Positions 25,197 through 33,706 of a stretch of 64,000 nucleotides of DNA are shown here, piece by piece (positions within the stretch are counted from its first letter, which is position 1; every line of letters starts with the position of its first letter). The DNA is from Planctomycetota bacterium. Lineage in GTDB: Bacteria; Planctomycetota; UBA1135; UBA2386. Under the pieces are notes generated by a model. The model ran no database searches. It saw nothing but the letters and a program-made list of their open reading frames with translations, and was not told the origin of the DNA. Position numbers and translations under genes: made by a program. The stretch spans positions 101,799 to 165,798 of the forward strand of contig JAEUHR010000053.1 of assembly GCA_016794425.1 (NCBI GenBank), written 5' to 3'.

Positions 25197-26893
25197 CCGA
25201 ACCGCCGCTGATCGTGCAGACGGACCGCACCGTGCTGCTGGAGACCTGGCATCCGGGCTACGAAGCCGCGCGCGACCGGCTGGCGCGCTTCGCCGAGCTG
25301 TGGAAGTCGCCCGAGTACGTGCACTTCTACCGCATCACGCCGGTCAGCATCTGGAACGCCGCCGCGCTCGGCGAACGCGTCGACGACCTGATCGCGTGGC
25401 TGTGCGCGAACTCGCGGTTCCCGATCGTGCCGGCCGTGCTGGCGCAGATCCGCGAGTGGTTCCGGCGCTACGGGCTGCTGCGGCTGCAGCCGGGCCGCGG
25501 CGGCCGGCTGGCGCTGGTCTGCGACGACGCCGAGGTGCTGGCGCAACTGACCGCGCACAAGGCGCTGGCGGGCCTGATCGAAGTCGCGGACGACGGCAAC
25601 GTCGCGGTCGCGGCCGAGCGCCGCGGCGACCTGAAGCAGGCGCTGGTGAAGCTCGGCTATCCGGTCGACGACCGGGCCGGTTACCGCAGCGGCGACCGGC
25701 TCGGGTTCACGCTGCGCACCGACGGTGCCGGCGGCCGGCCGTTCGCACTGCGCGACTACCAGCGCGCGGCAGCGGCAGCGTTCTGGGCCGGCGGCAGCGA
25801 ACGCGGCGGCTGCGGCATCGTCGTGCTGCCGTGCGGCGCCGGCAAGACCGTCGTCGGCATCGCGGCGATGCAGCTGCTGCAGACCAACACGCTGGTGCTG
25901 ACGACCAACACCGTCGCCGTGCGGCAGTGGTGCCGCGAACTGCTGGAGAAGACCGACCTGCGCGACGACCAGGTCGGCGAGTACACCGGCGACCAGAAGC
26001 AGATCCGACCGGTCACGGTCGCGACCTACCAGATCCTGACGCACCGCAAGGGCAAGCTCGACGGCTTCACGCACCTCGACCTGTTCGACCGCGGCGAGTT
26101 CGGCCTGATCGTCTACGACGAGGTGCACCTGCTGCCGGCACCGGTGTTCCGCGCCACCGCCGGCATCCAGGCGCGCCGCCGGCTCGGTCTGACGGCGACG
26201 CTGGTGCGCGAGGACGGCCGCCAGGACGAGGTGTTCTCGCTGATCGGGCCCAAGCGCTACGAGCTGCCGTGGAAGCAGCTCGAGCGGCAGGGCTTCCTGG
26301 CGCCGGCGCAGTGCAGCGAGGTGCGCGTCGCGATGAGCGAGGCGCGAGCGCAGCGCTACGCCAATGCCGGCGCGCGGCAGCAGATCCGCATCGCGGCCGA
26401 CAACGAACGCAAGCTCGAGGTCCTCGGCGCGCTGCTGGCCGTGCACGACCGCGACCGCGTGCTGGTGATCGGGCAGTACCTCGAACAGCTGCAGCAGATC
26501 GCGGCCGTGTTCCGGTTGCCGCTGATCACCGGCCAGACGCCGAACCCGGAGCGCGAACGGCTCTACGCGGCGTTCCGGCGCGGCGAGCTGCCGCGGCTGT
26601 GCGTCAGCAAGGTCGGCAACTTCGCGATCGACCTGCCCGACGCGAACGTCGCGGTGCAGGTGTCGGGCACGTTCGGCAGCCGGCAGGAGGAGGCACAGCG
26701 GCTCGGCCGCGTGCTGCGGCCCAAGCCGGACGGCGCCGCAGCGCGGTTCTACACGCTGGTTTCGGCCGACACGCGCGAGCAGGAGTTCGCGCAGAAGCGG
26801 CAGCTGTTCCTGACCGAGCAGGGTTACGCCTACGACATCGTCGCCGGCGACGCGGTGCTCGCCGACGCCGCGCGGCGGGAGGAACGCGCATGA
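25193..26893 (+). CDS. XPB/Rad25-family DNA repair helicase
   Basis: A 566-aa SF2 helicase. The N-terminal 100 residues (PLIVQTDRTVLLETWHPGYE, then VHFYRITPVSIWNAAALGE) match the XPB N-terminal domain. Next is a damage-recognition-like region, then helicase motifs: Walker A LPCGAGKT near residue 217, DEVH at 309-312, GLTATLVRED (motif III) and a C-terminal RecA lobe with QRLGRVLRPK (motif VI). XPB translocates on duplex DNA and opens it in TFIIH and nucleotide excision repair; bacterial XPB acts as a 3'-5' helicase. GTG 25193 overlaps the uvrA stop by 4 bp and its stop overlaps the next gene by 4 bp, placing it in a repair operon. Confidence 0.92.
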   Translation: MTEPPLIVQTDRTVLLETWHPGYEAARDRLARFAELWKSPEYVHFYRITPVSIWNAAALGERVDDLIAWLCANSRFPIVPAVLAQIREWFRRYGLLRLQPGRGGRLALVCDDAEVLAQLTAHKALAGLIEVADDGNVAVAAERRGDLKQALVKLGYPVDDRAGYRSGDRLGFTLRTDGAGGRPFALRDYQRAAAAAFWAGGSERGGCGIVVLPCGAGKTVVGIAAMQLLQTNTLVLTTNTVAVRQWCRELLEKTDLRDDQVGEYTGDQKQIRPVTVATYQILTHRKGKLDGFTHLDLFDRGEFGLIVYDEVHLLPAPVFRATAGIQARRRLGLTATLVREDGRQDEVFSLIGPKRYELPWKQLERQGFLAPAQCSEVRVAMSEARAQRYANAGARQQIRIAADNERKLEVLGALLAVHDRDRVLVIGQYLEQLQQIAAVFRLPLITGQTPNPERERLYAAFRRGELPRLCVSKVGNFAIDLPDANVAVQVSGTFGSRQEEAQRLGRVLRPKPDGAAARFYTLVSADTREQEFAQKRQLFLTEQGYAYDIVAGDAVLADAARREERA

Positions 26894-28716
26894 CCCGGCT
26901 CAGTCTGCGCACGCTGCTGCAGGGCGCCGGGGACGAGGTGCTGCGCGAGTGCTTGCTGCGCTGGTGCGGCGACGGCCAGGACTGCGGCAAGCGCGCGCTG
27001 GCCAAGGTCGCGGCGGCGATGGAGCAGGAGCAGCTCGTGTTCCAGCGCATCGCCGGCCTGCCGCGCAAGCTGCAGGATCTGCTCGAGGTGTTCTTCGCCG
27101 ACGGCGGCGCGGTGCGTTCGGTGCAGGACCTGTTCGGCGAGTTCGGCCGCAGTTTCCGCAGCCGGTTCGACCTGGAGGCGTCGTTGGCCGCGCTGCACCG
27201 CGAGGCGTTCGTCTGGGTGGTCAAGGACCGCCGCTGGGCGTCGTTCGACAGCCCGTGCTGGGCCGTGCCCAGCGAGCTGGTCGAATGCGTGCAGGTGCAC
27301 CGCAAGAAGCGCCAGCGGCAGCTGCAGGACGTGCTGACGCTGCAGGGTTTCCTCGACGCGCGGTTCTTCCGCGAGCGCGGCGACGGCGACCAGCAGAAGG
27401 CCGCCGACCACGCGCGCAAGATCTACAAGCTCTACACGCTCGAGAGTTCGATCACGCAGCGCCTGCAGCGGCTGCCGAAGCCAGTCGCGGGGCTGGTCGA
27501 CATCGCGCTGCAGCGGCACGGCGGCATCGCGCCGCTGGCGGACCTGCTGGCCGAACAGGAGTCCGACGCGCCGGTCGACCTCGGCTTCGTCGGCAAGAGC
27601 CTCGAGGAGGCGATGCTCGGCACGACCGGCACGCTGGACCTCGCGCGGATCGGCATCCGGCCGGCCGAGGACGCGGTCGTGCTGTTCCACGAGGTCGCGC
27701 TGCTGGCGATCCGCCGCCGCGGCGAACAGGTGACGCCGACGGTCGACCAGGAACTGGTCTGCGGCGGCGACCTGGCGACCAACGTCGGCCGCTTCCTGCG
27801 CGAGCTGCAGCAGAGCAAGGTGCTGTTCACGGCCGATGGCGACCTGTTCAAGGCGTCGCAGAAGCGCATCGCCGGCCTGCTGCTGCCGGCGCCGGGCGGC
27901 TTCGTCGACGAGGAGCAGATGCTCGACCTGGTCTACCGCTTCTGCCTGCAGCGGCGGCTGATCGACCGGCGCGGCGAACGGTCGCTGCGGCCGACGCCGG
28001 CCGGCCTCGAGTTCGACCGCGCCGGGTTGCAGGAGCAGGTGCGCATGCTGCTGGCGCACTTCGTCGAGGACCGCACGCTGCCCGGCGAGCCGTTCCACCA
28101 GACGCGCATGCGCCGCGTGCTGCTGCGCCTGCTGCGCCGCGCCGAACCGCTGCAGTGGCAGGAGGTGTCGGTGCTGCCGTTCCTGTCGCGCAACGCCTAT
28201 CTGGCGCAGCTCGATGCGCCGAAGACCGAGGAGTTCTTCGCGGCGCGGTTCCAGGGCGGCGCCTACACGCCGAGCGAGACGCTGCAGCAGATGTGCTGGA
28301 ACCTGCTGGTCTGGGTCAAGAAGCGGCTGTTCCCGCTCGGCCTGGTCGACGTCGGTCTGCACGGCGGCCGCGTGACCGCGCTGCGGCTGTCGCAGGTCGG
28401 TGCCGACCTGCTCGACGCGGAGCCGGCGGCGAAGGTCGGCGGCACGCGCTGCGCGGTGATCGTGCAGCCCGACTTCGAGATCCTGGTGTTCCCCGGCGAC
28501 GACGTGCACGAGGTCGTGCACCTGTTCGACCGCTTCGCACGGCGCACCAAGAGCGACCACGTGCACCAGTTCAAGCTCGAGCAGGCGACCGTCGTGCGCG
28601 GCATCGAGGACGGTCTGTCGGCAGCGCAGATCCTGCAGGAGCTGACCGACCGCGCGCGGGTGCCGATCCCGCAGAACGTGCTCTACAGCCTCGAGGAGTG
28701 GGCCCGGCGCGCGTGA
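26890..28716 (+). CDS. helicase-associated protein with XPB-N/p52-like C-terminal domain
   Basis: A 608-aa protein coupled to the XPB gene by an ATGA overlap. The long N-terminal part is all-helical with several winged-helix-like segments (for example KLQDLLEVFFADGGAVRS and TPTVDQELVCGGDLATN). The last 90 residues (CAVIVQPDFEILVFPGDD, HVHQFKLEQATVVRGIEDGL, ILQELTDRARVPIPQNVL) are the domain Pfam calls the XPB/Ssl2-like N-terminal or Helicase_C_3 domain. In pattern it matches both the XPB N-terminus and the C-terminal clutch of TFIIH p52/Tfb2. No nuclease or ATPase motif is seen. It probably regulates or loads the helicase, by analogy with p52 or archaeal Bax1. Confidence 0.8.
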   Translation: MTRLSLRTLLQGAGDEVLRECLLRWCGDGQDCGKRALAKVAAAMEQEQLVFQRIAGLPRKLQDLLEVFFADGGAVRSVQDLFGEFGRSFRSRFDLEASLAALHREAFVWVVKDRRWASFDSPCWAVPSELVECVQVHRKKRQRQLQDVLTLQGFLDARFFRERGDGDQQKAADHARKIYKLYTLESSITQRLQRLPKPVAGLVDIALQRHGGIAPLADLLAEQESDAPVDLGFVGKSLEEAMLGTTGTLDLARIGIRPAEDAVVLFHEVALLAIRRRGEQVTPTVDQELVCGGDLATNVGRFLRELQQSKVLFTADGDLFKASQKRIAGLLLPAPGGFVDEEQMLDLVYRFCLQRRLIDRRGERSLRPTPAGLEFDRAGLQEQVRMLLAHFVEDRTLPGEPFHQTRMRRVLLRLLRRAEPLQWQEVSVLPFLSRNAYLAQLDAPKTEEFFAARFQGGAYTPSETLQQMCWNLLVWVKKRLFPLGLVDVGLHGGRVTALRLSQVGADLLDAEPAAKVGGTRCAVIVQPDFEILVFPGDDVHEVVHLFDRFARRTKSDHVHQFKLEQATVVRGIEDGLSAAQILQELTDRARVPIPQNVLYSLEEWARRA

Positions 28717-28843
28717 GCGGCGCGTCCGGTGCCACCGTGAAGGCGATGCCAAGGGCTGCAGAAGCACGGCAAGGATCTTCTCCAACCGCGGTGCGCAACG
28801 GACGATGCTCGGCGTCCGCCGCCACGCCCGGTCCGACCCTCGT

Positions 28844-30316
28844 ATGCAGAGCCCTCGTCTCGATCCGAACCCCAAGATCCTGATCCTCGGTGCCGGACCG
28901 GCCGGATTGGCGTGCGCGATGGAACTGTCGCGCAAGGGCATCCACAGCACGATCGTCGAGCGCGACGAGCAGATCGGCGGCCTCGCCAAGACGCTGCGCT
29001 TCGTCGAGGGCGAGCACGTGTTCCTGACCGACATCGGGCCGCACCGGTTCTTCTCGAAGAACCAGTACCTGTACGACTTCATCGAGGACCTGCTGCACGA
29101 GGAGTGGCGCAAGGTGCCGCGCCTGACGCGGCAGTGGATCGGCGGCAAGTTCTTCGACTACCCGGTCAACGTGCGGCAGGTGGTGCGCAACCTGGGCCTG
29201 TGGAAGAGCTGCCGGATCGGCGTCGACTACTTCCTGGCGCGGGTCGTGTACGGGCTGTTCCAGAAGCCGATGCGGACCTTCGAGGACTACGTGGTCGCGA
29301 ACTTCGGTCGCACGCTGGCCGAGTTCAGCATGATCAACTACACGGAGAAGATCTGGGGCATCCCGGTCGCCGACATCCACCCGGACTGGGCCAAGCAGCG
29401 CATCAGCGGCCTGAACCTCTGGAGCGTGTTCAAGAACGCGATCGGGCTCGGCCGCAAGAAGGGCAAGGGCTCGCCGAAGTCGCTGGTCGACGAGTTCTAC
29501 TATCCGCAGTTCGGCACCGGCCGCATCTACGAGGAGATCGGCAAGCACCTGCGCGCCGAGGGCACGACGATCGCGTGCGGCAGCGAACCGGTCGCCGTGC
29601 GGCACGACGGCAAGCGCATCACCGCGGTCGACGTGCGCACGCCCGACGGGATCCAGACCGTACATCCCGAGCGCATCGTCGAGTCGGTGCCGATCACGCG
29701 CTTCCTCGAGCTGCTGGACCCGCCGCCGCCGCCCGAGGTGCAGGCGGCCGCGAAGGCGCTGAAGTGGCGCGCGCAGGTCTACCTGTTCCTGACGCTCGAC
29801 AAGGACTCGGTCACGAAGGACAACTGGATCTACTTCCCGAGCAAGGACATCCCGTTCGGCCGCACGAGCGAGATGAAGAACTTCAGCGCCGACATGTGCC
29901 CGCCGGGCAAGACGTCGTTCTTCATCGAGTTCTTCGCGTTCGAGACCGACCCGATCTGGTCGATGTCGAAGGAGCAGGTGCTCGAACTGGTGCTGCCGTG
30001 GTTCGAGTCGTGGGGCTTCTTCACGCGCAAGGACGTGCGGCAGTGCTATCTGCTGAAGCGCCCGAACGTCTATCCGGTCTACGACAGCCACTACCGCGAG
30101 CGGCTCGACGTGATCAAGGGCTGGCTCGACCGGCTCGAGAACCTGATCTACGTGGGGCGGCCCGGCCGCTTCAAGTACACCAACCAGGACCACAGCCTCG
30201 AGATGGGCATCGTCGCGAGCCGCATCATCCTCGAAGGGCGCACCTACGACATGGAGCCGATCGGTGCCGAGAACGAGTACTTCGAGAAGGGTGTGATCTA
30301 CGAGAAGAGGATTTGA
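28844..30316 (+). CDS. FAD-dependent oxidoreductase (protoporphyrinogen oxidase/UGM-like)
   Basis: About 490 aa. It starts with an ADP-binding Rossmann fold, ILILGAGPAGLACAMELSRKG, then the acidic residue ending strand 2 and the dinucleotide-associated GGLAKTL. Motifs IGPHRFF and VDEFYYPQFGTGRIYEEI are shared by UDP-galactopyranose mutase-like and flavin amine oxidase/protoporphyrinogen oxidase-like enzymes. The C-terminal block YVGRPGRFKYTNQDHSLEMG is the FAD-contact region. Proteins of this type often lie in glycan clusters. The reaction is not determined. The start could also be ATG 28805; I prefer 28844, closer to the Rossmann strand. About 127 bp separates it from the repair operon. Confidence 0.78.
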   Translation: MQSPRLDPNPKILILGAGPAGLACAMELSRKGIHSTIVERDEQIGGLAKTLRFVEGEHVFLTDIGPHRFFSKNQYLYDFIEDLLHEEWRKVPRLTRQWIGGKFFDYPVNVRQVVRNLGLWKSCRIGVDYFLARVVYGLFQKPMRTFEDYVVANFGRTLAEFSMINYTEKIWGIPVADIHPDWAKQRISGLNLWSVFKNAIGLGRKKGKGSPKSLVDEFYYPQFGTGRIYEEIGKHLRAEGTTIACGSEPVAVRHDGKRITAVDVRTPDGIQTVHPERIVESVPITRFLELLDPPPPPEVQAAAKALKWRAQVYLFLTLDKDSVTKDNWIYFPSKDIPFGRTSEMKNFSADMCPPGKTSFFIEFFAFETDPIWSMSKEQVLELVLPWFESWGFFTRKDVRQCYLLKRPNVYPVYDSHYRERLDVIKGWLDRLENLIYVGRPGRFKYTNQDHSLEMGIVASRIILEGRTYDMEPIGAENEYFEKGVIYEKRI

Positions 30317-30350
30317 CGCGCACGATGGCGGCCGGGAAGGTCGCGGACGC

Positions 30351-31001
30351 ATGGCCGCCGTTCCGCGCCGCGTCGACCTGACCCTGCTGAAGCTCGTCGT
30401 GATCAGCGACGGCCGCGGCGACCTCGCGCGGCTCGAACGCACGGTCGCCGCGGCGGTCGACGCCGGCGCACGCTGCGTGCAGCTGCGCGAACCGAACTGG
30501 TCGGCGCGGCACTACCTCGAGGCCTGCGAACGGCTGCTGCCGCGGCTCGACCGCGTGCGCGGCCTGTTGCTGGTCAACGACCGTCTCGACGTGGCGGCCG
30601 CACGGCTGTGCCACGGCGCGCAGATCGGCCACCGTTCGCTGCCGCCCGAGATCGCGCGCGACGTGGTCGGCCCACACGCGGTGCTCGGCTACTCGGCGCA
30701 CGACCTCGGCGAACTCGACCTGGCGGCGGCCGGCGGCTGCGACTTCGCGCTGCTGTCGCCGGTCTGGCCGACCGCGAGCAAGCCGGGCCTGCCGCACCTC
30801 GGGCCCGATCGCGCCGGCCAGTTGACGGGCGGCGCACGGCTGCCGGTGGTCTGGCTCGGCGGCATCGACGCAGCGCACGCCGCGGCGATCGCACCGCTGC
30901 AGCCGCCGCGGCGCCCGGTCGGCATCGCGGTGCGCGGCGCCGTGATGGCTGCCGACGATCCGGCAGCGGCGGTGCGGGCGCTGCTGCGCGCGTTCGACGG
31001 T

Positions 31002-31019
<18 letters not shown>
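30351..31019 (+). CDS. thiamine phosphate synthase / TenI-like protein
   Basis: A 222-aa TIM-barrel protein of the ThiE/TenI family. ThiE joins HMP-pyrophosphate and thiazole phosphate to make thiamine phosphate. Motifs are CVQLRE, LLVNDRLDVA, GAQIGHRS, LGYSAHD, ALLSPVWPTASKPGL and VVWLGGID. The residue after VQLRE, usually Lys in ThiE, is Pro here, and the HxG motif reads QIG, so activity as true ThiE is less certain than the fold. It is preceded by GAAGG-like sequence at a proper distance. Its 3' end overlaps the convergent pstB gene by 18 bp. thiL lies about 7 kb away on the same strand, the only other thiamine gene here. Confidence 0.78.
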
Positions 31020-31934
<915 letters not shown>

Positions 31935-31939
31935 GGGGA

Positions 31940-33706
31940 TCAGAACTGGGCGGCGACGAAACGGCGGCGCAGCCGGCTGCGCAGCATGACGGCGGCGACG
32001 TTCAGCAGCGTGATCACACCGATCAGCAGCAGCGTGGTCGTGAACACCATCGGCTTCGCCGCTTCGCTGTTCTGGCTCTGGAAGCCGAGGTCGTAGATGT
32101 GGAAGCCGAGGTGCATGAAGCTGCGCGACGGGTGCAGGTACGGCGCCTGGCCGTCGAGCGGCAGTTCGGGCACCCACTTGGCCGCGCCGACCAGCATCAG
32201 CGGTGCGACTTCGCCGGCGCCGCGCGCCATCGCCAGGATCGCGCCGGTCAGGATGCCGGGCATCGCCCGCGGCAACACGATGCGGCGGATCGTCTGCCAC
32301 TTGCCGGCGCCGCAGGCGTAGCTGCCTTCGCGCATCGAGCTCGGCACCGCCGCCAGTGCCTCCTCGGTCGCGACGATCACGACCGGCAGCGTCAGCAGCG
32401 CCAGCGTCAGCGATGCCCAGACCAGCGCGCCCTTGCCGAACGTCGGGCTCGGCAGCCGCTCGGGGTAGAACAGCGCGTCGATCGAGCCGCCGACGATGTA
32501 GCAGAAGAAGCCGAGGCCGAACACGCCGAACACGATGCTCGGCACGCCGGCGAGGTTGTTGACCGCGACGCGCACCGCGCTGATCACGAGGCCGGCCTTC
32601 GCATACTCGCGGATGTAGAGCGCGGCCAGCACGCCGAACGGCACCACCAGCAGCGTCATGATCAGCGTCATCAGCACGGTGCCGAAGATCGCCGGCCAGA
32701 CGCCGCCTTCCTGGTTCGATTCGCGCGGGTTCGCGGTCAGGAACTCGAGCCAGCGGTCCCAGAACACCGCGACGCGGTCGCCGAACGACTGCTGGTTCGG
32801 CGCGTAGGCGCGCACGATGTCGGCGAGGAACAGGTCCTGCTGGCCGCCGTCGGCGGTCGCGAAGCGGAGCTGGTAGCGGCGGTTCTCCGCCTCGAGGCGC
32901 GCGATCTCGGCGTTCAGCTCGGTGTGGCGCGCGGCGTGTGCGGCCGTCAGGCGGTCGAGTTCGGCCAGTGCTTCGACGTGCGGGGCGGAGCCTTCGCCGT
33001 GGTCGAGCGCCATGCGCCGGGCGTGCAGGCGCAGGTCTTCCTCGTCGTCGCTGAGGGTGCCGATCTCGTGTTCGCGGATCACCTGCGTGCGCCGGAAGCG
33101 GTCGCGGCTGGCCGCGTGTTCGACGGCGAACCGAGCCAGCACGGCCGGCGGCCCTTCGGCCACGGTCGCGCCGTCGATGCGCAGCGCGACCGGGAAGCCG
33201 TAGAACCGGCCCCATGCTTCGCGGTCCAGCGTCGCTTCGCGTTCGACCACCATGGCCCACGGCGGGCGGGTCTCCTCGGCGACCAGGTGGTCGGGCACCC
33301 AGTGGAAGTGCTCGCCGGTGTTGCCGGTGCGTACGAGCCGGCGCGTGGCGACGCCGCCGGACGCAGCGAGCCGCGGCAGCGCGTGATCGCGTTCGGCCGG
33401 CGCCAGCTGCGCGAGCTGGTCCGCGCTCGGCACGTACGAGCTGCTGCGCGTGACTTCGCCGAGCCGCACGGTGCCGTTCGGCAGCCGCAACTGCACGACG
33501 TCGGTCGGCCAGAACGTCGCGAAGCCCTGCACCGCGACGAACGTCAGCAGGCCGAGCACCATCAGCAGGCACAACGCCAGTGCGCCGCCGCAGAGCCACA
33601 GCATCGGTTCGCCGCGCGCGCGCACGGCCTGCTGCGGGTCGGCGACGCGGCGCAGCGGCGACCGCGGTGGTGCGGGTGTCGGGCGAGGCAACGGCGTCGC
33701 GGTCAC
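31940..33706 (-). CDS. pstA: phosphate ABC transporter permease PstA with periplasmic insert
   Basis: A 588-aa inner-membrane permease. A first membrane helix lies near residues 35-58 (LWLCGGALALCLLMVLGLLTF). It is followed by about 270 residues of extracytoplasmic sequence ending in a coiled-coil-like run (TELNAEIARLEAENRRYQ). The usual transmembrane domain then begins near residue 330 with FGTVLMTLIMTLLVVPFGVLAALYI. The EAA loop for PstB contact is at SMREGSYACGAGKWQTIRRIVLPRA. Normal PstA is about 300 aa, so half the protein is insert. Such inserts exist in some proteobacterial PstA proteins. GTG 33706 overlaps the pstC stop by 4 bp. Confidence 0.92.
   Translation of the reverse strand: MTATPLPRPTPAPPRSPLRRVADPQQAVRARGEPMLWLCGGALALCLLMVLGLLTFVAVQGFATFWPTDVVQLRLPNGTVRLGEVTRSSSYVPSADQLAQLAPAERDHALPRLAASGGVATRRLVRTGNTGEHFHWVPDHLVAEETRPPWAMVVEREATLDREAWGRFYGFPVALRIDGATVAEGPPAVLARFAVEHAASRDRFRRTQVIREHEIGTLSDDEEDLRLHARRMALDHGEGSAPHVEALAELDRLTAAHAARHTELNAEIARLEAENRRYQLRFATADGGQQDLFLADIVRAYAPNQQSFGDRVAVFWDRWLEFLTANPRESNQEGGVWPAIFGTVLMTLIMTLLVVPFGVLAALYIREYAKAGLVISAVRVAVNNLAGVPSIVFGVFGLGFFCYIVGGSIDALFYPERLPSPTFGKGALVWASLTLALLTLPVVIVATEEALAAVPSSMREGSYACGAGKWQTIRRIVLPRAMPGILTGAILAMARGAGEVAPLMLVGAAKWVPELPLDGQAPYLHPSRSFMHLGFHIYDLGFQSQNSEAAKPMVFTTTLLLIGVITLLNVAAVMLRSRLRRRFVAAQF

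Noticed and set aside
32700..32730. A tRNA-like GGTTCGATT string
   Set aside because: It lies inside pstA coding sequence and lacks acceptor and anticodon stems.
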